DNA of 64,000 nt, taken from NCBI RefSeq assembly GCF_021728395.1, contig NZ_JAKKCM010000001.1:124001-188000 (forward strand), in the 5' to 3' direction. The notes beneath the pieces are model-generated. The model did not search any database, was not told where the DNA came from, and was given only the letters and a program-made list of their open reading frames with translations. The DNA is from Vibrio sp. J1-1 (lineage in GTDB: Bacteria > Pseudomonadota > Gammaproteobacteria > Enterobacterales > Vibrionaceae). Positions 9,742 to 18,934 of this stretch are shown one piece after another (the first letter of the stretch is position 1; the number at the start of each line of letters is the position of its first letter). A program made the position numbers and the translations under genes.

Positions 9742-10359
9742 ATGACAAATAAAAAAGTATTAATTCTCTTTGCTCACCCTTCACAACATCGATCTGAAGT
9801 GAATATAACGCTATTTAAAGAAGCTCAAAAAATACATGGCGTAACATGTGTTGATCTTTATGGTGAATATCCACGATTTAATATCAATATCGATCGTGAA
9901 CAACAGCGTCTCCGCGACCATGACATAGTGATTTTTCAGTTTCCTTTGTATTGGTACTCTACCCCATCGATTCTAAAAGAGTGGCAAGATCTGGTTTTAG
10001 AATATGGGTTTGCTTACGGCACCGATGGCTCTGAGTTGCAAGGCAAAACCATGCTTTGCGTGCTTTCTGCCGGCGGCAAAGAAGAAGCCTATAAAGCGGA
10101 AGGCTATAACCATTTCACGATTCGTGAGCTGCTGGCTCCTATTGAACAAATGTCCGCTCTGACAGGCATGAACTACGTCGCCCCTCTTGCGATGTTTGGA
10201 GCACGCACCGCAGCAGAAGAAGGCCGGATACCTCGGCATGTTGAACGCTATAGAAAGCTATTAACCGCATTGGTTGAAGATAGGCTTGATATTGATGCTG
10301 CCGCTTCGCTGATTAAACTCAACAGTGCTCTGCCTGAACTGATTAAGGAAGCCTCATGA
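9742..10359 (+). CDS. KefF-like NAD(P)H:quinone oxidoreductase, potassium-efflux ancillary protein
   Basis: A 205-aa flavodoxin-fold protein of the Kef ancillary type. Visible motifs are LFAHPSQHRSEVN (FMN phosphate loop), FQFPLYWYSTPSILKEW (about residues 56-72) and the LCVLSAGGKEEAY stretch typical of KefF/KefG. The protein binds FMN, can reduce quinones and is required for full activity of the partner antiporter. Its last 4 bases overlap the start of the kefC-like gene (ATGA), showing translational coupling. KefF and KefG are hard to tell apart by eye. Confidence 0.9.
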   Translation: MTNKKVLILFAHPSQHRSEVNITLFKEAQKIHGVTCVDLYGEYPRFNINIDREQQRLRDHDIVIFQFPLYWYSTPSILKEWQDLVLEYGFAYGTDGSELQGKTMLCVLSAGGKEEAYKAEGYNHFTIRELLAPIEQMSALTGMNYVAPLAMFGARTAAEEGRIPRHVERYRKLLTALVEDRLDIDAAASLIKLNSALPELIKEAS

Positions 10360-12311
10360 CAGGAATATTTTTACAGGCTTTTGTCTACCTTTTTGCCGCA
10401 GTCATCGCTGTACCGCTCGCCAAGCGGTTTGGTCTTGGTTCCGTCTTAGGGTATTTAATCGCGGGCGTTGTCATCGGCCCTATTATTGGTTTGGTTGGAG
10501 AAGAAACAACGACCATCCAGCACTTCGCTGAATTTGGCGTCGTGATGATGTTGTTCCTGGTCGGCCTGGAACTCGAACCTAAAATGCTTTGGGCAATGCG
10601 TAATCGCTTAATGGGTTTAGGTGGTCTGCAGGTGATTGGTACGACAGGCGCTATCATGGCGATTGCTTTGTACTTTGACCAGCCATGGACCATTTCGCTA
10701 GCGATCGGTTTGATTTTTGCCCTTTCTTCCACGGCGATCGTATTGCAAACTTTCAGCGAAAAAGGTTTAACGAAAAGTGATGGTGGGAAAAACGCGTTTT
10801 CCGTACTTCTTTTTCAAGATATTGCCGTTATCCCAATGCTGGCTTTCATTCCGCTTCTTGCATTACCTGAACTCGTGGAGCTCGCTCAACAAACCGCTCA
10901 AACAGCAGCTCAGCACCACGACGATTTAAATCTCGTCGCCGATTTACCAGGCTGGGCGTACGGGCTAGTGATAACCGCTTCGATTGCTATCGTCGTTGTT
11001 GGCGGACACTATTTGAGCCGTCCTCTACTCAGTTACGTTGCCAGCTCAGGGCTGCGCGAAATCTTTACCGCCACCGCCCTGATGTTAGTGATCGGTATAG
11101 CTGCACTGATGAGCTTGGTTGGCCTATCACCTGCGCTGGGAACCTTCTTGGCCGGAGTAGTGTTAGCCAACAGCGAGTTCCGCCATGAGCTTGAATCCAA
11201 CATCGAACCATTTAAAGGGCTATTACTGGGCTTGTTTTTTATCACCGTTGGCGCGGGAATTAACTTTTCCGTTTTGTTTGGTGAGTTCTGGTTAATCTTG
11301 GCGCTGACTCTCAGCGTCATGGTGTTAAAAGCCTTAGTGCTGTTTAGCCTCGGGATCATCTTCCGTGTTAAAGGCAGCAACCGCTGGTTATTCACGCTGA
11401 GCTTGGCTCAAGCCGGTGAGTTCGGTTTTGTACTACTCAGCTTCTCAGTACAAAACCACGTGATCCCTTATGAGTTATCACAAACCCTGTCTCTTGTTGT
11501 CGCGATATCTATGTTCCTGACGCCAGGACTGTTTATTTTGTTTGATAAGGTCATTCTGCCTCGATTCGAGAGTCAGTCCAATCAACGAGAAAGTGACACC
11601 ATTGAAGAAAAAGGAACGGTAATCATTGCAGGAATCGGGCGCTTTGGGCAGATAGTTAATCGCTTATTGGTGTCCAATGGAGTCAATACCGTGGTGCTGG
11701 ACCACCAAGCCGATCAAGTTGATAACTTACGCCAAATCGGTACTCGTGCTTATTTTGGTGATGCAACTCGACCGGACATGCTGCATACCGCTGGTATCGA
11801 AGAAGCAGCAGCATTTGTCGTCGCTATCGACAACCGAGAAGCCAGTGTTGAGTTAGTCAAATACGTAAAACACACCTACCCCAAAGTAAAAATTCTCGCT
11901 CGTGCTTTCGACCGCGGCCATGGTTACCTTTTGAGGCAGGCGGGAGCAGATATCATTGAGTCAGAAACTTATCACTCTGCGCTTGAAATGGGTGGTCATA
12001 CAATGAACGTTCTTGGAATTCACCCTTTCTATGTCGAACAGCAGAAAGCAACCTACAAACGCGTTGAAGAGCGTAAGTCAGAAATGTTGTACAAAGCGTG
12101 GGAAGACGACTCGGAAGGGAAACGCTTTGATAACAACTATCGCCTTCTATTTATTCAGTTAGAGGAAAAAATGGCGGAGGAAATGGGTAAAGACCGCCAC
12201 GATAATCTTTCTCGTTCTGAGCGTGGTTGGACACCGCCACCAAAAGAATATGCTGAGACCTTTGAGGGGGAAAACGTTCACGAACTGCACCTTCCCAAGG
12301 AAGAAACCTAG
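10356..12311 (+). CDS. Glutathione-regulated potassium:proton antiporter, KefB/KefC type (CPA2)
   Basis: A 651-aa membrane protein. The first 385 or so residues hold about 12 transmembrane helices of the CPA2 exchanger fold, including the conserved FLVGLELEP and LLFQDIAVIP stretches. A regulatory Rossmann RCK domain follows (GTVIIAGIGRFGQIVNRLL, then FGDATRPD). KefB/C let K+ out and H+ in when glutathione-electrophile adducts form, acidifying the cytoplasm to protect against electrophiles. Coupling with the KefF-like gene supports the call. The RCK C-terminus is long and charged. A strong terminator follows. Confidence 0.93.
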   Translation: MTGIFLQAFVYLFAAVIAVPLAKRFGLGSVLGYLIAGVVIGPIIGLVGEETTTIQHFAEFGVVMMLFLVGLELEPKMLWAMRNRLMGLGGLQVIGTTGAIMAIALYFDQPWTISLAIGLIFALSSTAIVLQTFSEKGLTKSDGGKNAFSVLLFQDIAVIPMLAFIPLLALPELVELAQQTAQTAAQHHDDLNLVADLPGWAYGLVITASIAIVVVGGHYLSRPLLSYVASSGLREIFTATALMLVIGIAALMSLVGLSPALGTFLAGVVLANSEFRHELESNIEPFKGLLLGLFFITVGAGINFSVLFGEFWLILALTLSVMVLKALVLFSLGIIFRVKGSNRWLFTLSLAQAGEFGFVLLSFSVQNHVIPYELSQTLSLVVAISMFLTPGLFILFDKVILPRFESQSNQRESDTIEEKGTVIIAGIGRFGQIVNRLLVSNGVNTVVLDHQADQVDNLRQIGTRAYFGDATRPDMLHTAGIEEAAAFVVAIDNREASVELVKYVKHTYPKVKILARAFDRGHGYLLRQAGADIIESETYHSALEMGGHTMNVLGIHPFYVEQQKATYKRVEERKSEMLYKAWEDDSEGKRFDNNYRLLFIQLEEKMAEEMGKDRHDNLSRSERGWTPPPKEYAETFEGENVHELHLPKEET

Positions 12312-12326
12312 TAAGTTGTTAAACAA

Positions 12327-12355
12327 AAAAACCTCCCTGATTTAGGGAGGTTTTT
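12327..12355 (+). terminator. Intrinsic terminator, bidirectional
   Basis: A 12-bp stem (12327-12338 with 12344-12355) with core ACCTCCCT/AGGGAGGT, a 5-nt loop and A/T runs on both sides. It ends the kef operon and perhaps the convergent gene at 12395. Confidence 0.85.
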
Positions 12356-12394
12356 AATATTTAGAACACCACTACACGCTACTAGAAGTCGAAA

Positions 12395-12688
12395 TCACAT
12401 AAGATCATTCATTAATATCTCATATTCTTCACTCGCTTCCTCGACTAAATGAGAAAGCTCTCTAGCGTCGGAAACCGCAAGCTTTAACTGCCAAGGCGCT
12501 GCATTTTCTTTACCACAAATACACGTCTCGCTGCCACGGCTCTCAAAAGACAAATCGTCAAACGCGGTCGAATGACACTGTTGAAGTTCGACGATTTCGA
12601 CTTTTAATTTACCGACAGGGTTTACTTCTATATGCGCGTGTAAATCCGGGCGTCTGGATAAACAATAGTCTCGATGAACTGCAATCAT
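12395..12688 (-). CDS. Conserved-looking hypothetical protein, 97 aa
   Basis: I do not recognise this protein. It is 97 aa, soluble and acidic at the C-terminus (EEASEEYEILMND), with a CICGKENAAPW segment near residues 57-67 that has a Cys-x-Cys pair. There is no signal peptide or transmembrane helix. A strong ribosome site (AAGGAGA) sits 6 nt before the ATG, which supports a real gene. It is convergent to the kef operon and divergent from the GH3 glucosidase gene. Confidence 0.7.
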   Translation of the reverse strand: MIAVHRDYCLSRRPDLHAHIEVNPVGKLKVEIVELQQCHSTAFDDLSFESRGSETCICGKENAAPWQLKLAVSDARELSHLVEEASEEYEILMNDLM

Positions 12689-12765
12689 AGCCGTCTCCTT
12701 GTGCCTGCCGATTCAACAATAATTGTAGATGAGCTAATGTGACCGATAGGTGAAATAATGGTTAA

Positions 12766-12791
12766 GATTGATCTGTCTCATCAGATCAATC
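12766..12791. repeat. Perfect 10-bp inverted repeat upstream of the GH3 gene
   Basis: GATTGATCTG (12766-12775) pairs exactly with CAGATCAATC (12782-12791) across 6 nt. It lies in the 389-base gap before the GH3 gene, with no terminator-like T run directly after it. It could be an operator or a terminator of a divergent transcript. The rest of the gap holds no convincing gene. Confidence 0.5.
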
Positions 12792-13077
12792 AAGTTTTCT
12801 CCCAAACAAAAAAACCGGCATGAAACTCTCCGAATCCGCGGGCAATGAAAGCGAAAGTCTGGCTGCGCCTGTGATTAAACCGGTAAGTATGAAAAAGCTA
12901 CTCGCTGAACTGGTATAAATATCACATTTCTCAATGCTTCCCCAAAATGCACAATATTTCTCCGAAATGCAAAGTGTCGACGCGCTGAAATCTTTAAAGT
13001 CATCTATCAGAACCATCTTACAACGGCGTTCTTAGGTTTCTTACCTAATGAACCTCAAATAACAATAAGGAAACCCT

Positions 13078-15531
13078 ATGTCTGACTTTAAAACTCTACC
13101 AAAGCTAATCACCGTTGCTGTCGCACTGGGGCTAGCAGGTACTGCGACTGCTGCTAACACTAAAGACAATCTACAAATTCAGGACAGTGGCATTAAGTAC
13201 ACAAAAAAAGCAGAATCCATGCTTAAGAAGCTTAGCCTCAGTGAAAAGTTGGATATTTTATCCGGACCGGGTATGGATTTAACCACCTATCAAGGCCAGG
13301 ACGCGATCAATCTCGATCCTGAAAAAGATGTGACAGGTGTAGCAGGCTACATCAACGGTGTTAAAAACAAGAAATTGGATATTCCGGCAGTGAAACTTGC
13401 TGACGGCCCTGCTGGTTTAAGGATTCAACCATTACGTGATGGTGACAGCAACACGTATTACGCAACCGCGTGGCCAATTGGCTCTTTGCTGGCTTCGACA
13501 TGGGATACCGAACTGGTTCAAAAAGTAGGTCAAGCTGAAGGTAACGAAGTCAAAGAATATGGCGTCGACTTTTTGTTAGCACCAGGCATGAATATTCAGC
13601 GTAACCCACTTCTTGGTCGTAACTTTGAGTACTATTCTGAAGACCCAATCTTATCAGGCAAAATCGCAGCGGCGATGGTGAACGGGCTTCAATCCAATCA
13701 GATTGGTGCAACAATCAAACACTATGTCGCGAACAATGCGGAAACCAACCGATTTTTCAATAACACGGTCGCCGATCCGCGAACCCTACGTGAAATTTAT
13801 CTGAGAGGTTTCCAGATTGCCGTGGAAGAAGCGCAACCATGGGCAATCATGAGCTCATACAATCTTGTCAATGGTACATACGCTAACCAACGTAAAGATC
13901 TAATGACTGATATCCTCAGAGGAGAATGGGGCTTTAAAGGCTTGGCGATGTCAGACTGGTTTGCCGGCAATGTATCTGGACTAAGAAGTGATTTCACTGG
14001 CAAAGTTGAGGGTGGTCGCGACATTGAATCTGCAGCCAAGCAAGTGAAAGCTGGCAACGATTTGATTGAACCAGGTGGTGTAAAAACGGATCTTCTTAAC
14101 TCTTATAATAACGGTACGCTGACACTAGAAGAGATCGATAACAGCGTTGTGGCAATTCTCGCGCAAATACAGAAAACCCCTTCTTACAATAACTACAACT
14201 ACTCCGATGCACCGGATCTCGACTCTCACGCTGAATTGGCAAGACAAGCTGCTGCAGAGGGTATGATTCTGCTTAAAAACAATAATGGCGCACTTCCTCT
14301 TGCATCAGGAAGTAAAGTGGCGCCATTTGGTACTACACAAATAAATACCTTTAAAGGCGGTACTGGTAGTGGTGATGTTAATGCCGCTTATATTCAGAAC
14401 ATCGCTAGCGGATTAGCTGAACAATTTGACGTCAATGATGGTTTAGTATCGTTCTTTAGCAATTATTGGGATACCAATAAGGTACCTAACCCCGCTTTAT
14501 TCGCGACTGGTTTTGTCATTGAAGAACCTTCGGTTTCGGCAACACCGACACTACAAGATTTGATTGCTGCCGCAGCAGAGAGTGATGATGCGGCTGTTAT
14601 CACCATTGGCCGCCAGGCTGGTGAAGGCGGTGATCGAACTGCAACTCGAGGTGATTACCTCCTAGCAGATGAAGAACTGGAAATGATTGATGCAGTCTCG
14701 GCTGCGTTCCACGCTCAAGAAAAACCTGTCACTGTCGTACTTAACGTAAATGGCGTTGTTGATACCACAGAATGGGCAGATAAAGTGGACTCTATCGTTC
14801 TTGCCTACATGGGTGGACAGGAAACCGGTAATGCAGTCGCTGATATACTGTCAGGTGCAGTCAACCCAAGTGGTAAACTTGCGCAAACGATGCCAGCAAA
14901 CTACGCAGATGTTCCATCAGCAGATACGTTCCCAGGAGCAGATACCGATGGGGACGGTCTAGAAGATGAATCTCTATATCACGAAGGTATTTACGTCGGC
15001 TACCGCTATTACTCTTCGTTTGATAAGGCTCCGGCATACCCATTTGGTCACGGCCTGTCATACACTAACTTCGAGTACAGCAACCCATCGATTGTCTCCA
15101 ATACGTTGACCAACGGTGGTGCATCAGGCTCTATTACCATCAGCGCCACAATTACAAATACCGGTAGTGTGGCTGGTAAAGAAGCGGCTCAGGTTTACGT
15201 AAATGCACCAGAAGTGAAGCTGAAAAAACCAACCATCGAGCTTAAAGCCTTCAATAAGACAGATCTGTTGAACGCAGGTCAGTCTGAGACATTGACTTTC
15301 AATATCCCAGCTCAGACCCTCGCTAGCTTTGATGCGGAAAACAATCAATGGATCGTTGAACCAGGCGCTTACACCGTATATGTCGCACCGTCTTCAGATG
15401 TAACTGGTACCGAAGCACCATCAGTACAATTTACTGTGAGCAGTGAGATTGTTGTAAGCCAAACAACCCCGAATGCGCTTGCATTAGAAGAAGGCGTCAC
15501 AAAAGAAGATCTTCTGACTATCAAAGAGTAA
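13078..15531 (+). CDS. Secreted GH3 beta-glucosidase-like glycosidase
   Basis: An 817-aa enzyme with a Sec signal peptide (about 1-26, ATA-A) and therefore periplasmic or exported. It has a GH3 N-terminal TIM barrel (the KLADGPAGLRIQP and FLLAPGMNIQRNPL segments), the catalytic nucleophile Asp293 in AMSDW, a GH3 C-terminal domain (about 395-640), and a fibronectin III-like C-terminal domain (about 680-790). It would cleave terminal beta-glucosides; the sugar specificity is uncertain. An Asp/Gly-rich loop, DTDGDGLEDE, near residues 622-631 looks like a calcium-binding loop inserted before the conserved YVGYRYY stretch. AAGGA precedes the ATG. No transporter is adjacent. Confidence 0.9.
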   Translation: MSDFKTLPKLITVAVALGLAGTATAANTKDNLQIQDSGIKYTKKAESMLKKLSLSEKLDILSGPGMDLTTYQGQDAINLDPEKDVTGVAGYINGVKNKKLDIPAVKLADGPAGLRIQPLRDGDSNTYYATAWPIGSLLASTWDTELVQKVGQAEGNEVKEYGVDFLLAPGMNIQRNPLLGRNFEYYSEDPILSGKIAAAMVNGLQSNQIGATIKHYVANNAETNRFFNNTVADPRTLREIYLRGFQIAVEEAQPWAIMSSYNLVNGTYANQRKDLMTDILRGEWGFKGLAMSDWFAGNVSGLRSDFTGKVEGGRDIESAAKQVKAGNDLIEPGGVKTDLLNSYNNGTLTLEEIDNSVVAILAQIQKTPSYNNYNYSDAPDLDSHAELARQAAAEGMILLKNNNGALPLASGSKVAPFGTTQINTFKGGTGSGDVNAAYIQNIASGLAEQFDVNDGLVSFFSNYWDTNKVPNPALFATGFVIEEPSVSATPTLQDLIAAAAESDDAAVITIGRQAGEGGDRTATRGDYLLADEELEMIDAVSAAFHAQEKPVTVVLNVNGVVDTTEWADKVDSIVLAYMGGQETGNAVADILSGAVNPSGKLAQTMPANYADVPSADTFPGADTDGDGLEDESLYHEGIYVGYRYYSSFDKAPAYPFGHGLSYTNFEYSNPSIVSNTLTNGGASGSITISATITNTGSVAGKEAAQVYVNAPEVKLKKPTIELKAFNKTDLLNAGQSETLTFNIPAQTLASFDAENNQWIVEPGAYTVYVAPSSDVTGTEAPSVQFTVSSEIVVSQTTPNALALEEGVTKEDLLTIKE

Positions 15532-15547
15532 TTCACGTTTACCGATC

Positions 15548-15574
15548 AAAGCCCGAAATTTTATTTCGGGCTTT
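15548..15574 (+). terminator. Intrinsic terminator
   Basis: An 11-bp stem, AAAGCCCGAAA with TTTCGGGCTTT (15548-15558 with 15564-15574), and a T-rich tail, directly after the GH3 gene. Confidence 0.85.
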
Positions 15575-15793
15575 TCTTTTTTAGATCTTATGTTGTTCCA
15601 TACGTTACCTATCCACATCAATCGATCATCAGAAGTAAGAATCTGATCTCGATTCCTATTTATTCACGAAGTAAAATATATTTTTAGCAGTAGATCACTA
15701 ATTCATTTCATCATGAAGGAAAAGTAGTAAAAGAGATATACCATGTTAATAGTTGGGTTTTGTTCATTTATAATCGAAATAAAAGGACGAATA

Positions 15794-16798
15794 ATGAATG
15801 GCAGTGTCTCTAATGTATTAACATCTACAATGCTTCAACAGCTATCTGTATTAGGGCATGATACAGAAAAAGTTATACAAAGTTGTGGTATTAACAAGTA
15901 TGAACTCAATAAAAAGAATGGAAGAATCTCTTCGGCTGCTCATTATGCTCTTCTTGAAACGTTTATGCCTTACCAAAAGCGATTCTTTAAAGATTCAGGG
16001 TTAGAGGGGATGTATGCATTATTCCCTGATTTATTTAGTTTATGTATTAACGAGTCTTCTGCAGAATCGGCCATGAGTAGCTATATTCAGTACCGCGCCG
16101 TCATTGGCAATTGCGATCGGTGTGAAGTACAAGTAGATCAAGATACGATGAAGATAAAATATATCGATACTGGGCCAAATAAAATGATATCCAGTGCATT
16201 ATCAAACTTTGTCTTTATCCGTGAAATTATTAGCCAGTATATTTCAGATGGGAAATACTCTGTAGGCTTAACTCATACGAACTTTATTTCGCATCAAACA
16301 GCAAATGAAAAGCTCGACACTAAGTGCTTGTTTGGGCAAAACGAAAACTACTTAATTGTAAAATCTCAGCAAATAAACAAAAGAAATGCCTTTTTTAACG
16401 AAAATCTTTATAGGCTTCAAAAAATAAATTTAGAAAAAGTAAATAGTGAAATTAATCAAAGTAAGTTTTCATTTATTGTTGAAGATATTGTGAGTTCTTT
16501 AGTAGCTGAACAACTGGTTTTTTGTGATCAAAAAATTTTGGAAAATGTTTGCGAAAAATTAAAAATGAGTCGCTGGACACTGAATAAGAAGTTAGCGGTA
16601 GAAAACATGTGTTTTACCGATATTTTTAATAAAGTCCGTTTAGATAGAGCCGTCAAACTTCTCACAGAAACCAATAAGAGCATGAACGAGATCAGTGAAC
16701 TGACTCGATTCTCTTCTCAATCGGTATTTTCCAGGTTTTTCCGTACGCACACCAATATGTCACCTAACCAATACCGAAAACAAGCTCGGCAAGCCTAA
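15794..16798 (+). CDS. AraC-family transcriptional regulator
   Basis: A 334-aa protein. The start at 15794 is preferred over the in-frame ATG at 15743 because AAAAGGA lies 7 nt before it and the extra 17 residues look like leader sequence. It has an N-terminal ligand-binding region of the 'Arabinose_bd' type (about 20-190) and a C-terminal double helix-turn-helix (about 240-330) ending in the canonical FSRFFRTHTNMSPNQYR. The gene is clearly AT-richer than its neighbours, which is common for AraC regulators and may reflect transfer. It lies between the GH3 gene and the convergent amylase gene; control of either is possible but unproven. Confidence 0.88.
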   Translation: MNGSVSNVLTSTMLQQLSVLGHDTEKVIQSCGINKYELNKKNGRISSAAHYALLETFMPYQKRFFKDSGLEGMYALFPDLFSLCINESSAESAMSSYIQYRAVIGNCDRCEVQVDQDTMKIKYIDTGPNKMISSALSNFVFIREIISQYISDGKYSVGLTHTNFISHQTANEKLDTKCLFGQNENYLIVKSQQINKRNAFFNENLYRLQKINLEKVNSEINQSKFSFIVEDIVSSLVAEQLVFCDQKILENVCEKLKMSRWTLNKKLAVENMCFTDIFNKVRLDRAVKLLTETNKSMNEISELTRFSSQSVFSRFFRTHTNMSPNQYRKQARQA

Positions 16799-16843
16799 GC
16801 TAAAGTACGATGCTATTGTTCTAACAAACCAAAATACTTGGGT

Positions 16844-16883
16844 AGCTTGTTTAACGCCTTGATAAAGCGACGTTAAACAAGCT
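16844..16883. repeat. 13-bp inverted repeat between convergent genes
   Basis: AGCTTGTTTAACG (16844-16856) pairs exactly with CGTTAAACAAGCT (16871-16883) across a 14-nt spacer. It separates the AraC gene from the convergent amylase gene. There is no clear T run on either side, so it is only a possible terminator. Confidence 0.55.
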
Positions 16884-16890
16884 TAGAACA

Positions 16891-18243
16891 CTACAACTGA
16901 GCCAAAAGTAGCATCGAGGACTTGGCCGGTACCTTGATCTCATCTTGGGACGAAATTGAGTTTCCAGTCATCATATCTAACCAGTTTCCTTCTGTTGCAA
17001 GCGACAAAGACTGTGGACGAGATGATTTGTTAAGGACCACAATACCTTGGTCACCCCGCTCTAATACCAGCATGTCGTCGTTACCTTCGAGAACCGTCAT
17101 AGGTTGACCATGAACGGCGTTATGGTACTTAATCATGGTGGCCATCCGAGGATCACTCCATGCATCTTTCCATCTTGGTTTGCCATTTTTACCTTTAATG
17201 CCGCTGGTGTCTAAATCGGTGTAAACCAGAGGAACACCACCATCTCGACCCAATATATACGCATACGCCAGCCATTCGTCTTCTTCATCCATAACTAAGT
17301 CGAGGAAAACGTCGTTATTTGGAATGTCATGCGTCACGGCAAAAGTAATCGCTCGCCCCGGAGACAGTGCCTCACCGAAACAATACGGGTCAATTAACGA
17401 CTTAAAACTGCCGTTTTTAGAAAACGCTTTAAAAATGGTGGTAAACAACGGGAAGTCATAGGCACCTAGGCGAGTTTCTTGTAAATATGGCTCAAGAAAC
17501 AGCTGATACTCTTCTACGGTCGCCCCGCCATCTGTAATGATCTCGCCAAAAATGTGCACATCTTGAGTAATATCGTCGGTCCAGACTAGCTTAAGATGCT
17601 CAAGGGTCATATGCTTGGCCGCATCAATACGAAACCCTTTCACACCGATCTTTTTCAGTGCTTTTAAATAGGCTCGTTGCTGCTCAACAACATGATCACA
17701 TACACGCAAAGTCGGTAAACCGGGATCCGCTGGTCCTCCAGTAATACGGCCATTTTGTACTTGCCATTTGTCTTTCCAGTTCTTAATGCCGAACGCTTTC
17801 ACAAAATCTTTTTCAGTGAATAGCGGCTCAGATAGGTCACCAAACAGCTTGAGCTCTTGGTATTTCTCTGGGTTCTTTTGGTATTCCTGTAAAATTTCTT
17901 TGCTTGGGTATTGCAGATCTTGGCGCTTATGCGCTTCATTCGCCATATGATTGAACACAACGTCTGCGTACACGAGTACACCAAAACGTCCTAGTTCATT
18001 AACCATATGGATAAAGTCTTGAGTGTTACCAAGGGCATTGTCGATAACACGATAATCTTGTGGTTGATAGCGCTGCCACCAGCGTTCATCGTTCACGCTT
18101 TTCATTGGTGGAGAGACCAGAACAGAACCATAGCCTAGCTCATGGATCTCTTTTGCACGTCGGGCAATGTCAGCATACTTCCAATCAAAAGCATGCAGAA
18201 TCACATTCGCACCAGATGATTGTATTTCCTGTAAGCCACTCAT
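16891..18243 (-). CDS. Cytoplasmic alpha-amylase, GH13 family
   Basis: A 450-aa alpha-amylase from the ATG at 18243, chosen because AGGAGA lies just upstream; the longer in-frame start at 18267 lacks an RBS. There is no signal peptide, so it acts in the cytoplasm on alpha-1,4-glucans. All four GH13 regions are present: ADVVFNH (about 93-99), GFRIDAAKH with nucleophile Asp207, IFGEII with acid/base Glu234, and VTHDIPNND with Asp306. The C-terminal 70 residues form the usual beta-sandwich. It is a single gene; specificity (alpha-amylase or a maltooligosaccharide-forming enzyme) cannot be fixed. Confidence 0.9.
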   Translation of the reverse strand: MSGLQEIQSSGANVILHAFDWKYADIARRAKEIHELGYGSVLVSPPMKSVNDERWWQRYQPQDYRVIDNALGNTQDFIHMVNELGRFGVLVYADVVFNHMANEAHKRQDLQYPSKEILQEYQKNPEKYQELKLFGDLSEPLFTEKDFVKAFGIKNWKDKWQVQNGRITGGPADPGLPTLRVCDHVVEQQRAYLKALKKIGVKGFRIDAAKHMTLEHLKLVWTDDITQDVHIFGEIITDGGATVEEYQLFLEPYLQETRLGAYDFPLFTTIFKAFSKNGSFKSLIDPYCFGEALSPGRAITFAVTHDIPNNDVFLDLVMDEEDEWLAYAYILGRDGGVPLVYTDLDTSGIKGKNGKPRWKDAWSDPRMATMIKYHNAVHGQPMTVLEGNDDMLVLERGDQGIVVLNKSSRPQSLSLATEGNWLDMMTGNSISSQDEIKVPAKSSMLLLAQL

Positions 18244-18934
18244 GTTTTTTCTCCTACTAGCTTCCACTTACTCATTGCTGCTTGTTTGGTTTTCGATTCA
18301 CAGTAAGCGGATTCAATAGTAAAAATTATAAGTGCTATCGCTAGGAGCCCCTCACCCTTTGAGGTTTTACTCAAGGATGAAAATAAAGGCGTACCCCCTA
18401 CTCCTTTCCCACACATAAAGGCTTACTTTGCACTTTACCGTGTGACAGCTCTTATAATAACGCTCCCCTAAAATACGTAATCCTTTGTTTTATAATCAAA
18501 TTACAATCATATAAATACAAAGCTCACATACTCCCTCATTTCACTAATCTTGATAAAACAAGCATTTCCAACCCTCTAGATAACAAAATTTAAATAAAAT
18601 GATTCTGGACACTGGATCACATTCGGGGAGAAAGAAAACCGTTCTCAAATAGAGAAAACAAGCACAATTCAAGCCAAATAACCCAATAAACAGCAGTTTT
18701 TCTTATCGCGTTGTCGAGCAATGCTTAGAGATAGCCGCAGAAAGAAGCTTTAAATAGAGAATCAAATGTAAGGAGAGACGGTTGTAGTAGGCGCGTACTT
18801 CCTCAGAAGCCCTAAGGAAGTACAGAGTACCTAAATACAGGTTAAGTTGTTAGTCAGCAACATAAATTGCCAACAAAGCTGTCGAGTATGTTAACAAGCT
18901 AAGATGACCCTTTATTTACTGCGACAGGTATAAT
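18244..18934 (+). other. Gap of 690 bases without a gene
   Basis: AT-rich sequence between the amylase 5' end and the 3' end of yqhD. It should hold the amylase promoter. A 9-bp inverted repeat, GTACTTCCT (18795-18803) with AGGAAGTAC (18815-18823), could form a hairpin downstream of yqhD but has no T run. No coding frame is convincing. Confidence 0.4.

Noticed and set aside
12786-13016. Open frame of 76 codons on the minus strand upstream of the GH3 gene
   Set aside because: No ribosome site precedes the ATG, the composition is not protein-like, and it overlaps the likely GH3 promoter.
18350-18420. Possible MalT-type boxes (GGATGA, GGAGTA) upstream of the amylase gene
   Set aside because: Single loose matches without the paired arrangement known for MalT sites; too weak to call.
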